Below, one piece after another: positions 42,471 through 50,658 of a stretch of DNA of 64,000 nt. Origin of the DNA: Bog-756 sp963833585. Its GTDB lineage: Bacteria > Actinomycetota > Acidimicrobiia > Acidimicrobiales > RAAP-2. Within the stretch, counting starts at the first letter, position 1; each line of letters begins with the position of its first letter. Under the pieces are notes generated by a model. The model searched no databases. It saw nothing but the letters and a program-made list of their open reading frames with translations, and was not told where the DNA came from. A program made the position numbers and the translations under genes. The stretch spans positions 124,001 to 188,000 of the forward strand of contig CAWHYF010000004.1 in assembly GCA_963833585.1 (NCBI GenBank). Reading direction: 5' to 3'.

Positions 42471-43323
42471 GCTGTTCCGGCACTTCTTCGGCCAGCCGTC
42501 CCGGACCGGCGACGACGGGGACGAGATCGGTGCTGCCCGTGGTGTGCTCCTGTCCATCGTGAGCATGCTGGCCGACGGCGCGACCCACGTGGGGGTGGCC
42601 ACCGACCACGTCATCGAGTCGTTCCGCAACGACCTCTGGCCCGGCTACAAGACCGGGGCCGGGATCGACCCCGTGCTGCGGTCCCAGTTCGACGTACTCG
42701 AGACCGCCCTCACCGCGCTGGGCGTGGCGGTGTGGCCGATGGTGGACCTGGAGGCCGACGATGCGCTGGCCTCAGCCGCATCGGTGGTGGCCGAGGACCC
42801 CGGAGTGGCACAGGTGATCATCTGCACGCCCGACAAGGATCTGGCCCAGTGCGTGGTGGGAACACGGGTCGTCCAGCTGGACCGCCGCAAGGGGGCGATC
42901 ACCGACGAGAACGGGGTATGGACCAAGTTCGGCGTCGCCCCCCGGTCGATTCCCGACTGGCTCGGCCTGGTCGGCGACTCCGCCGACGGTTTCCCCGGGT
43001 TGACCGGTTGGGGCCGGCGGTCGGCCTCAGCGGTGCTGGCCCACTACGGAAGCATCGACGACGTGCCCGACGACGTGGCCCGGTGGGATCCGGCCGTGCG
43101 ACAGTCGATACGGGGGGCGGCCAAGTTGGCCGAGCGGCTGGCCCGCGAGCGCGACCGGGCCGAGCTGTTCAAGGACCTCGCCACCCTCCGGGTGGACCGA
43201 TCTGTCCTCGACGACACCGATTCGCTCAGGTGGCGCGGCCCGACCGGGGAGTTCGAAGCGGTGTGCCGACACTTCCGTGACCCCGGATTGGCCGACCGTG
43301 CCGCGGCCATCTCGACCCGCTGA
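42439..43323 (+). CDS. FEN-type 5'-3' exonuclease (flap endonuclease)
   Basis: The 294-residue protein is a stand-alone version of the 5' nuclease domain of DNA polymerase I. It has an acidic start (VHLVDGTYELFRHFF), the metal cluster MVDLEADDALASAA (about residues 101-114), TPDKDLAQCV (about residues 132-141), and the helix-hairpin-helix area GLVGDSADGFPGLTGWGRRSA. It should remove 5' flaps or RNA/DNA ends. The frame is open far upstream through the GNAT gene, but ATG 42439 is preferred: MEVHLVDGTYELF is a normal start and AAGACT lies 6 nt before it. It converges with LigC with a 5-bp gap. Confidence 0.92.
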   Translation: MEVHLVDGTYELFRHFFGQPSRTGDDGDEIGAARGVLLSIVSMLADGATHVGVATDHVIESFRNDLWPGYKTGAGIDPVLRSQFDVLETALTALGVAVWPMVDLEADDALASAASVVAEDPGVAQVIICTPDKDLAQCVVGTRVVQLDRRKGAITDENGVWTKFGVAPRSIPDWLGLVGDSADGFPGLTGWGRRSASAVLAHYGSIDDVPDDVARWDPAVRQSIRGAAKLAERLARERDRAELFKDLATLRVDRSVLDDTDSLRWRGPTGEFEAVCRHFRDPGLADRAAAISTR

Positions 43324-43328
43324 CCCGG

Positions 43329-44390
43329 TCAACCGGTGCTACCGAAGACCTCGCCGAGCTCGCTCGGCACCGGGGTGTCCAGCTGGGCGTAGGTGGCCGA
43401 GGTCGGGCTCCGATCGGTTCGCCAGCGACGGAACGACGTGGCGTGGCGGAACCGGTCACCCTGGAGGTGGTCGTAGGCCACCTCGGCGACCAACTCGACG
43501 CGCAACGGCTCCCAACTGAGGTCCTTGCCCCCGCTCCAACGACTCTGGCCTCCGGGAACCCGCCCATCGGGAGTCGCTTCGGTCAGCCACGGATGCCCCG
43601 AACCGGCACCGCTCCGGTAGGGCTCGAGCACCCCGACGAACTCCTCCCGCCGGGCGGCACTGAAACCGGAGGCCACGCCGACGTGGTGGAGCACCCCGGC
43701 GTCGTCGAAGAGCCCGAGGAGCAGCGATCCGACCACCCCGCCGGACTTGTGCCACCGGAATCCTCCGACCACGCAATCTGCGGTGCGCTCATGCTTGACC
43801 TTGAGCATCACCCGCTTGTCGGGCTGGTACGGCACATCCCCGGCCTTCACCACGACGCCGTCCAGCCCGGCGCCCTCGAACCTCGAGAACCAGTCGCGGG
43901 CCACATCCGGCCGGTCGGTGACCGGGGTGAGGTAGATCGGGGGATGCGAGTCGGACAGAGCGTCCTCCAGCGCCCGGCGCCGGTCGGCGTAGCCCTCGGA
44001 CTGGAGATCGGCATCGCCCAGGGCCAGGAGGTCGAAGGCCACGAACGAGGCAGGGGTGGTACGGGACAGCAGTTCGACCCGGGACTCGGCCGGATGGATC
44101 CGTTGCGAGAGCGCATCGAATTCGAGCCCGGACGGGCCGGCGATGACGATCTCCCCATCGAGCACGCACCGGTCGGGCAGGTTGGCTCGCAGGGCTTCCA
44201 CCAGTTCGGGGAAGTATCTGGTCAGCGGCTTTTCGTTGCGGCTGCCCAGGACCACGTCGTCACGGTCCCGGAAGACGATGCAGCGGAACCCGTCCCATTT
44301 CGGCTCGTAGAACAGGCCCTCGGCCTCCGGTAGTTCCCGGACCAGTTTGGCCAGCATCGGGGCGACCGGGGGCGAAACGGGGAGCGACAC
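43329..44390 (-). CDS. ATP-dependent DNA ligase, LigC-like
   Basis: The 353-residue ligase has the nucleotidyl Lys in YEPKWDGFRCIVF (about residues 29-41), motif III VAFDLLAL, motif IV GLDGVVVKAGD, and motif V VMLKVKHERTADCVVGG, followed by an OB-fold. It lacks phosphoesterase and polymerase modules, so it matches the LigC type of mycobacteria rather than LigD or LigB. LigC works with Prim-PolC in short-gap excision repair there. It lies downstream of the PHP and primase-polymerase genes on the same strand, 42 bp after the PHP gene; its start is GTG. Confidence 0.9.
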   Translation of the reverse strand: MSLPVSPPVAPMLAKLVRELPEAEGLFYEPKWDGFRCIVFRDRDDVVLGSRNEKPLTRYFPELVEALRANLPDRCVLDGEIVIAGPSGLEFDALSQRIHPAESRVELLSRTTPASFVAFDLLALGDADLQSEGYADRRRALEDALSDSHPPIYLTPVTDRPDVARDWFSRFEGAGLDGVVVKAGDVPYQPDKRVMLKVKHERTADCVVGGFRWHKSGGVVGSLLLGLFDDAGVLHHVGVASGFSAARREEFVGVLEPYRSGAGSGHPWLTEATPDGRVPGGQSRWSGGKDLSWEPLRVELVAEVAYDHLQGDRFRHATSFRRWRTDRSPTSATYAQLDTPVPSELGEVFGSTG

Positions 44391-44432
44391 CGGCTCATGG
44401 TACTCCGGTGGAGCGAACGGGGGCGGTCCCGC

Positions 44433-45446
44433 TCAGCTCCCGTGACCGCCGGTCCAGGCCAGGAACTCCTCCATGGGCAGGGAGTTCATGATCCGCTCGG
44501 CCGGGACCCCCACGCGGGCGGCCTGCTCGCAGCCGTGGCGTTGCCACTCCAGCTGACCCGGCGCGTGGGCGTCGGTGTCCACGACCACGACACAGCCCAG
44601 CGAGAGGGCCTGGGAGAGCAGGGGCTCGGGGGGGTCGAGGCGCTCCGGTCGGGAGTTGATCTCCACCGCGGTGCCGGTGGCCGCGCAGGCGCTGAAGACC
44701 ACCTCCGCGTCGAACGTCGACGGGGGACGGCCGCGTCCGGCCAGGAGCCGGCCGGTGCAGTGCCCGAGGATGTCGGTGTGCGGGCTCTCGATGGCGCGGA
44801 CCATGCGCCGGGTCATGGCCGGCTCGTCCATCCGGAGCTTGGAGTGGGCACTGGCGACGACCACGTCGAGCTGGGCCAGCAGCTCCTCGTCCTGATCGAG
44901 CGAACCGTCCTCGAGGATGTCCACTTCGATGCCGGTCAGGATCCGGAAGGGCGCCAGCTCGACGTTCAGGTCGGAGACCACCGCAAGCTGCTGGCGCAAC
45001 CGATCCGGGTCGAGTCCGTGGGCGACAGTGAGCCGGGGGCTGTGGTCGGTGAGGGTCCAGTAGCGGTGTCCGAGCTCCCGGGCCGCCTCGGCCATCTCCC
45101 GGATGGGGCTGCCCCCGTCGGACCAGTCGGAGTGACTGTGGCAGTCGCCCCGGAGCTGCTCGAGCAGGTTGGCGGCCTCCGGGCTCAGGGGGGCCGGCTC
45201 CACCGATTCGATCCTGCTCAGATACTCCGGAGTCTCCCCTCCGAGGGCCTCCACGATGACCTGGGCACTCGTCTTGCCGACCCCCGGAATGGCCCGGAGC
45301 CGGGCCGGGGCCATGGCCGTCAGGTCGTCGACCGGTATTCCGGCGATGGCCTCCGCGGCGTGGCGGAAGGCCCGGACCTTGTAGGACTCCGCACCGTCCC
45401 GTTCGAGCAGGTACGCGATGCGGCGCAGGGCCACGGCCGGCTCCAC
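44433..45446 (-). CDS. PHP-domain phosphoesterase with PolX-type N-terminal HhH region
   Basis: The 337-residue protein joins the 8-kDa/fingers part of a PolX polymerase to its PHP domain and lacks the palm and thumb. The first part is RRIAYLLERDGAESYKVRAFRHAAE plus the helix-hairpin-helix IPGVGKTSAQVIVEAL (about residues 10-68, split). The PHP domain has DCHSHSDWSDG, TDHSPRL, GIEVDILEDG, SAHSKL and DTDAHAP, the His/Asp set that binds three metals. The product probably trims 3' ends or gaps. Related proteins occur in mycobacteria. The GTG is 3 nt after the polymerase stop, and LigC follows. Confidence 0.88.
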   Translation of the reverse strand: MEPAVALRRIAYLLERDGAESYKVRAFRHAAEAIAGIPVDDLTAMAPARLRAIPGVGKTSAQVIVEALGGETPEYLSRIESVEPAPLSPEAANLLEQLRGDCHSHSDWSDGGSPIREMAEAARELGHRYWTLTDHSPRLTVAHGLDPDRLRQQLAVVSDLNVELAPFRILTGIEVDILEDGSLDQDEELLAQLDVVVASAHSKLRMDEPAMTRRMVRAIESPHTDILGHCTGRLLAGRGRPPSTFDAEVVFSACAATGTAVEINSRPERLDPPEPLLSQALSLGCVVVVDTDAHAPGQLEWQRHGCEQAARVGVPAERIMNSLPMEEFLAWTGGHGS

Positions 45447-45449
45447 CGC

Positions 45450-46461
45450 TCAGACCTTCCTGGCCTTGCTCGGGGCCACTCTCGGTGGTTCGTCGGGTTG
45501 CTTGGGATACTCGGGCGGCCACGGGGCGTCGCGCAGGCCGCGGGCCCGGTCGGCGGCGGCCAGTTCCAGGAACGGGTCGAGCGACTGGGGTGCGTCGCCG
45601 ATCGCCGCCCACGGGTCGCCGCGGGCGCGGAGCAACTCCGGGACGGTCCGGATGGTCAGGGCCTCCGGATCGACGGTGTCGATCTCGTCCCAGGTCAACG
45701 GGGTCGACACCTGGCCACCCACCCGAGGCCGGGCGAACCAAGCGCCGAAGACCGTCTTGTGCGGCGCGTTCTGGTTGAAGTCGACGAAGATGCGGGCGCC
45801 GCGCTGCTCCTTCCACCATTCCGCGGTGATCAGCTCGGGATGCCTCCGCTCGAGTTCGCGGGCCAGGGCCACGGCGGCCGCTCGTACCTCGAAGCTGTCC
45901 CAACGCGGCCTCGAGCCGGACATAGACGTGGATCCCACGACTGCCGGTCGTCTTCGGATATCCGACCACGCCCAGCTCGTCGAGGAGTGACCGCACACAG
46001 CCCGCCGCTGTCCGGATCTGGTCGAACGAGGTGCCGGGTTGGGGATCGAGATCGATGCGGAGCTCGTCGGCGTGATCGGGATCATCGGCCCGGTAGGGCC
46101 ACAGATGCAGCCCCAGACACCCCAGGTTCACCGCCCAGACGATGTGGGACGCATCGGCTACGACCAGCGCATTGGACGTCGTGCCGTTCGGCGTGGTGAC
46201 CACGGTGGTCTCGAGCCAGCCCGGTGCACCGGACGGTACCCGCTTCTGGAAGAACGACTTTCCCCCGGCCCCCTCCGGGAAGCGCTGGAGCATCGCCGGA
46301 CGTCCGAAGGCGGTGTGCTCGACGGCCTCGGCGATGTCGATGTAGTACGAGACAAGGTCGAACTTGGTGGCTTCCAGGGCGGGGAAGTACATCTTGTCCG
46401 GGCTCGAGATCTCGACGGTCCGACCGGACACCTCGACGCTCCGGACGGTCTTGGTGGTCAC
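45450..46461 (-). pseudogene. LigD-polymerase-like primase-polymerase (Prim-PolC type), frameshifted
   Basis: The reading begins VTTKTVRSVEVSGRTVEISSP-type at 46461, with DKMYFPALEATKFDLVSYY, KSFFQKRVP, the metal motif ELRIDLDPQPG and the catalytic-type TTGSRGIHVYVRLEA. It then loses frame near 45903-45913. The continuation PRWDSFEVRAAAVALARELERRHPE and RIFVDFNQNAPHKT (third acid) lies in another frame and ends at 45450. One extra base (probably a G or C next to CTCGAG) explains it. The corrected length of about 335 residues is full size. It is the first gene of the polymerase-PHP-LigC operon. Either a recent mutation or a sequence error. Confidence 0.82.
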
Positions 46462-46516
46462 GGACCCACGTTATCCAACAGGACCACGGAACGACACCGC
46501 CACCTGGTGGTACAGG

Positions 46517-47350
46517 TCATCCGTCCGGTGGTCCACCACCGCCGTTCGGCGCCGAGGGCACGAGGGGGGGAACCGGCACGCCGACCGAGGGCGCCTCGGT
46601 CCCCCCGTCGATCTCGAACACCTTGCCGGTCACCCAGGAGGAGGCATCCGACGCCAGGAACAGGACGGCGCAGGCGATGTCCTCCGGGTCACCCGGCCGG
46701 GCCATGGGGGTGCCCTCGATGAACCGGCGTCGGAGCCCCTCGTCGGTCAGCACCACGTCCAGGGAGCGGGTGGCCACCCCTCCGACATCGATGGCGTTCA
46801 CCCTGACCCGCGGCGCCAGTTCGGGCGCCATGTTGCGGGTCATCCGGTCCAGCGCGGCCTTGGCCGAACCGTAGGCGACGAACATGGACTGGGTCATGCT
46901 GGCGGAGCGCGAGGAGATGTTCACGACAGCACCCCTCCCGACCGAATCGACCATCTGACGGGCAGCCAGCTTGGTCAGCGTCATCGGGGCGATCACGTTG
47001 AAGGCGAAGGTCCGGGCCATGAACCCCTCCGAGGTGTCCATGGCCGCACGGGGCATGGCGCCCCCGGCGTTGTTGACCAGGATGTCGATCCTGCCCAGCT
47101 CCCCGACCGTCCGGGCGACCAGGCGTCCACAGGCCTCTTCGTCCGTGACGTCGGTGGGCACCACCAGGGCCCGCCGGCCGCGGGAGCGAACCTGGTCGGC
47201 CGTCTCGTCCAGATCCGACTCGGTGCGGGCCGCCACGGCCACGTCGGCACCGGCGTCAGCCAGACCGAGGGCGATCCCCCTGCCGATCCCCAGGCCGGCG
47301 CCCGTCACGATGGCCACCCGGCCGGACAGGTCGAACCGGTCGAGGATCAT
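46517..47350 (-). CDS. Short-chain dehydrogenase/reductase (SDR)
   Basis: The 277-residue classical SDR has the NAD(P) motif IVTGAGLGIGRG (about residues 14-25), the structural NNAGG motif (about residues 91-95), and catalytic Ser/Tyr/Lys around NISSRSAS and YGSAKAALDR. It also has WVTGKVFEIDGGTEAP at the end. A Pro/Gly-rich tail of about 20 residues extends the C-terminus. It oxidises or reduces a hydroxyl/keto group, perhaps of a CoA ester or steroid. The ATG overlaps the stop of the upstream thiolase-fold gene (ATGA); it is the last gene of a four-gene operon. Confidence 0.92.
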   Translation of the reverse strand: MILDRFDLSGRVAIVTGAGLGIGRGIALGLADAGADVAVAARTESDLDETADQVRSRGRRALVVPTDVTDEEACGRLVARTVGELGRIDILVNNAGGAMPRAAMDTSEGFMARTFAFNVIAPMTLTKLAARQMVDSVGRGAVVNISSRSASMTQSMFVAYGSAKAALDRMTRNMAPELAPRVRVNAIDVGGVATRSLDVVLTDEGLRRRFIEGTPMARPGDPEDIACAVLFLASDASSWVTGKVFEIDGGTEAPSVGVPVPPLVPSAPNGGGGPPDG

Positions 47351-48513
47351 CCGAAGGGCTGCAGCGAGCTGCCGACGGCCCAGGTACTGAAGTACTGGCT
47401 GTTGGCCCCGTAGGCCATGCCCACGGCCACCTTCGCCCCGTCGACCTGGTGCTCGCCCGCCGCGCCCCGGACCTGGTTGGCGGCCTCGGCGAAGCGGAGC
47501 AGTCCTGAGGCACCGATCGGGTTGCTCGACAGCACCCCGCCCGAGGCGTTGATCGGCAACGTGCCGCCGAGCTCGGTGGTGCCGTCGTCGACCAGCTTCC
47601 ATCCCTCGCCCTCGTCGGCGAGCCCGAAGGCCTCGAGCCAGATGGGCTCGTGCCACGAGAAGGGCACGTACAGCTCGGCCATGTCGATCTGGCGGCGGGG
47701 ATCGGTGATGCCCGCCTGGTCGTAGACGTCGGCGGCACACTGGAGGGCGGCCGCCGGCCGGACCGGATCCCGACCCGGGAAGCTCGGGGGTTCCGATCGG
47801 GACGAATGGCCGAGCACCCAGGCCGGCGGCCGTCCCTCGGCGGCGGCGGTCTTCCCGCCCGCCTCGTCGGTCAGGACCATGGCGCAGGCCCCGTCGGAGG
47901 ACGGGCAGGACTCGAGGAATCGGATGGGCTCCCACATCATCGGGGACGCCTTCACCTTCTCGATGGAGATGTCCTCGATCCGCAAGTGGGCGTAGGGGTT
48001 CTTCAGGGCGTTCAGCCGGTCCTTCACCGCCACCTTCCAGCCGATGTGCTCCGGAGCCCCGCTCCGATGGATGTAGGCCCGGATGAACGGGGCGAAGGCG
48101 CCGCCGGCGCCGAGCGAGGCCCCCCGGCCGCTCCCGAGGGCGAACTGCGCGTTGCCCTCGGACTGCTTCTCGAAGGCCACGGCCAGCACCGTCCGGTGTT
48201 TTCCCACCTGCACGTGGGATGCGGCCACGATGGCGGTGGTACCACCCACCGAGCCGGCGGTGTGGACCCGGAACATCGGCTTGCCCACCGCCCCCAGGGC
48301 ATCGGAGAGGTATAGCTCCGGCTTCATCACCCCTTCGAAGAGGTCGGGGGCCTTGCCGAGCACGACCGCGTCGATGTCGGCCATGGTCATCCTGGCGTCG
48401 TCGAGGGCCCGGAACACGGCCTCGCGAACCAGGCCCCCGAAGGAGACGTCGAGGCGGCGGGACTTGTGATGGGTCTGGCCGACCCCCACGACGGCGCAGG
48501 GCCGGGCGCTCAT
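47347..48513 (-). CDS. Thiolase-fold protein lacking the usual nucleophilic Cys (Ltp/SCP-x-like)
   Basis: The 388-residue protein starts CAVVGVGQTHH and keeps thiolase landmarks: FRVHTAGSVGGTTAIVAASHV (about residues 80-100, split), ESCPSSDGACAMVLTDEA and NASGGVLSSNPIGASG. The canonical thiolase Cys in the N-terminal loop is replaced here (HTAGSVGG). This is the actinobacterial lipid-transfer-protein-like class that includes Ltp2 retro-aldolases of steroid side-chain degradation. It may cleave or condense a beta-hydroxy or beta-keto acyl-CoA. It overlaps both neighbours by 4 nt, so translation is coupled. Confidence 0.88.
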   Translation of the reverse strand: MSARPCAVVGVGQTHHKSRRLDVSFGGLVREAVFRALDDARMTMADIDAVVLGKAPDLFEGVMKPELYLSDALGAVGKPMFRVHTAGSVGGTTAIVAASHVQVGKHRTVLAVAFEKQSEGNAQFALGSGRGASLGAGGAFAPFIRAYIHRSGAPEHIGWKVAVKDRLNALKNPYAHLRIEDISIEKVKASPMMWEPIRFLESCPSSDGACAMVLTDEAGGKTAAAEGRPPAWVLGHSSRSEPPSFPGRDPVRPAAALQCAADVYDQAGITDPRRQIDMAELYVPFSWHEPIWLEAFGLADEGEGWKLVDDGTTELGGTLPINASGGVLSSNPIGASGLLRFAEAANQVRGAAGEHQVDGAKVAVGMAYGANSQYFSTWAVGSSLQPFG

Positions 48514-49535
48514 GGTGCGTCCTCCAGGATGCAGACGAGGTTCTGTTGCAAGCAGGGTCCGGAGGTGGAATGGGCCAGGGCCCGGTGCCCTCCGCCCATG
48601 ACGTGGTCGGCGGCATAGCCGATCCGGCACAGTCCGGTGGCCATGATCGGGTTGGCCCGCAATGCCCCGCCCGACGGGTTCACCGCCACCCCGTCCCCCA
48701 GACCCAGCACGCGGGCCAGGAGCAGCTCTTCGTGGGTGAATGCCGCCTGCAGCTCGGCCACCTCCACCGGACCGGAGGCCAGGCCGGCGGCCTCGGCGGC
48801 CAGCCGGGTGGACGGCGAGTCATCGAGCGCCCGGAACGAGGGGTTATGGCACTCGGTCCGATGATCGAAGCCGGTGATGTAGGCCGGCCGGTCCACGAGC
48901 CGGCGCGCCCGGTCTCCGGTGGCCAGCACCATGGCCGCCGCCCCGTCGGTGATCGGCGGCACATCGTGCCGGCGCAGGGGCTGGCGGACGTACTCCTCCG
49001 TCAACAGGGCATCGACGTCGCCCTTGCCCCTGGACCGCACGGCCACCTCGGCCATCGAGCGCTCATCGGCGATACCGGCGTCGATCACCGCCCGGGCCTG
49101 GAGGGCGGCGAAGGTCAGGGGGTCCGCACCCAGCGGGGCGAGGAAGTAGGGGTCCATCTCCATCGGGTAGATCAGCGCCGGGTCGCCGGTGGAGGAGCGA
49201 CCCGAACCGGTGACGACGGCGATCTCGATGTCGCCCTCCTGCAGCCGGAGCCAGGCCTCGTACAGGGCCCATGCGCCGTCCATCTCGACGTGCGAGTCCC
49301 GCTTGGGGGGCCACGCCCCGATGGCGTCGAGGTTGGAGACGAACGAGAAAGCCTGCCCGGTGATGTAGTCGCAGCTGCCCAGGCAGGTGAAGTCGATGTC
49401 GGCCCGGTTCAGCCCGAGGGGGACCAGGGCGTCGGTGATGACGTCCATCAGCAGCTGGGTCTCGGACTTCTCGGTTCGGCGCAACATCGGCGTCTGGGCC
49501 CAGCCCACCACGGCGAGGTCTCCACGTTCCGCCAT
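48510..49535 (-). CDS. Second thiolase-fold protein lacking the nucleophilic Cys
   Basis: The 341-residue protein begins DLAVVGWAQTPM and has a shorter thiolase fold: LGSCDYITGQAFSF, DSHVEMDGAWALYEAW in place of the Cys loop, PPITDGAAAMVLATGD, then NPSGGALRANPIMATG. The DGAAAM and GGALxxxP motifs are kept, but the Cys nucleophile is not. It is distinct from, yet paired with, the next thiolase-fold protein, suggesting a heteromeric complex with the DUF35 protein encoded upstream. The ATG overlaps the DUF35 stop by one base (TGATG). Confidence 0.87.
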   Translation of the reverse strand: MAERGDLAVVGWAQTPMLRRTEKSETQLLMDVITDALVPLGLNRADIDFTCLGSCDYITGQAFSFVSNLDAIGAWPPKRDSHVEMDGAWALYEAWLRLQEGDIEIAVVTGSGRSSTGDPALIYPMEMDPYFLAPLGADPLTFAALQARAVIDAGIADERSMAEVAVRSRGKGDVDALLTEEYVRQPLRRHDVPPITDGAAAMVLATGDRARRLVDRPAYITGFDHRTECHNPSFRALDDSPSTRLAAEAAGLASGPVEVAELQAAFTHEELLLARVLGLGDGVAVNPSGGALRANPIMATGLCRIGYAADHVMGGGHRALAHSTSGPCLQQNLVCILEDAP

Positions 49536-50521
49536 CAGAAGATCCGGTTCACGAGGTCGGGGTCATCGACGTCCGGCTCACCGCTGGGGATCCAGCCGAT
49601 CAGCGCACCCCAGGCGCCTCCCATGCCCCCGCCCTCGTCGATCTCCTCGGCCGGGGAGGCCCAGACCGCCGCCACCCGTTGGCCCACCCGCACCTCGTCG
49701 GCCGGAAGGTCGACCACCGCGGCGTACGGGACGATGACGTCGGTGCCGTCGAGAAGTACGAAGGCCCGTACGAACGGCTCGGTCTCGGTCTGACCCGGAT
49801 ACTGGACCGGGGTGACGATGGAGTAGTTGGTGATGGTGCCGGTCTCGGGAAGGTCGACCTCGCAGTTGGGACCGAGCTCCAGCGCGTCGATCGGGCAGTA
49901 GCCCCGGCCCCCGGCGTAGACCCGCCCGCACGTCGGGCAGCGGAGCCCGAGCAGGCGATGCTCCATCGAAGCCGCCACGGCCCGGTCGGTCGCCTCGGGC
50001 ACCGGGTTCCGGTAGGTGATGGAGGCGAGGTAGTCCATCCGGGACACCGGCTCCTCGGGCGGGCCGGTGTCCGGCCCCTCGGTCTCAGAGGTCTCACCGG
50101 GGACGAAGCACACGATGTCGTCGATCCGGCCCAGGCGGGTGCCGCGCCAGCGGGGCGCCACCCGGCCTCCATCGGCCATGTTCCCCGGCGAACCGGCGTC
50201 CACGGCGTGCAGGAGCGAGGTGGTGGCCCCGTCGAGCTGGATGAGTGCGAAGGCGAAGGGGTGGTCCAGCGGGTGTTGTGCCGAGGGGTCTGGCACCCAG
50301 GTCCACGAGGTCACCGTTCCGGCCGGACCGACCTCGACGAAGTCGTGGGCCAGCTCGTCCCCGGTGGCGGGGTCCCACTCCATGGGCGGAACAAGGACGG
50401 CGTCTCCGTTGCGGATGCCGAGGATGCGGCACTCGGTGAGGGCGGTCATGAAGGCTCCCATCACCGGTCCCAAGGACCGTTTGTAGGGGAAGGTGATCGT
50501 GCTGGCCACGAAGCGGGTCAT
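49535..50521 (-). CDS. DUF35 OB-fold/zinc-ribbon protein (two OB domains)
   Basis: The 328-residue protein carries two OB-fold halves. The C-terminal half has the DUF35 rubredoxin-like zinc ribbon LRCPTCGRVYAGGRGYCP (about residues 193-210) and the OB-fold TITNYSIVTPVQYPG. The N-terminal half has VTSWTWVPDPS and HPFAFALIQLDG, another OB-fold. DUF35 proteins bind acyl-CoA for partner thiolase-fold enzymes, as with Ltp2 in cholesterol breakdown. First gene of the DUF35-thiolase-thiolase-SDR operon. No clear Shine-Dalgarno is visible before its ATG. Confidence 0.9.
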   Translation of the reverse strand: MTRFVASTITFPYKRSLGPVMGAFMTALTECRILGIRNGDAVLVPPMEWDPATGDELAHDFVEVGPAGTVTSWTWVPDPSAQHPLDHPFAFALIQLDGATTSLLHAVDAGSPGNMADGGRVAPRWRGTRLGRIDDIVCFVPGETSETEGPDTGPPEEPVSRMDYLASITYRNPVPEATDRAVAASMEHRLLGLRCPTCGRVYAGGRGYCPIDALELGPNCEVDLPETGTITNYSIVTPVQYPGQTETEPFVRAFVLLDGTDVIVPYAAVVDLPADEVRVGQRVAAVWASPAEEIDEGGGMGGAWGALIGWIPSGEPDVDDPDLVNRIF

Positions 50522-50645
50522 GGCGCCGGCCGATCCCGGGCTGGGCCCGATTCCGTCGACCGGAACCGGCGTGTGCAGGATTTCATGTGGGGCTGGCCTT
50601 TCCCAGGGCTGCGTTCACCCGACGGTCTAGCAGCCGTGCCGTCGG

Positions 50646-50651
50646 TACGCT
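50646..50651 (+). promoter_or_regulatory. -10 element TACGCT for a leaderless PLP enzyme gene
   Basis: TACGCT ends 7 nt before ATG 50659. Confidence 0.5.
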
Positions 50652-50658
50652 GCACCTG

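Noticed and set aside
44395..45900. Continuation of the Prim-Pol reading frame to 44395
   Set aside because: After the frameshift it is an Arg/Pro/Gly-rich shadow of the true polymerase C-terminus and of the PHP gene.
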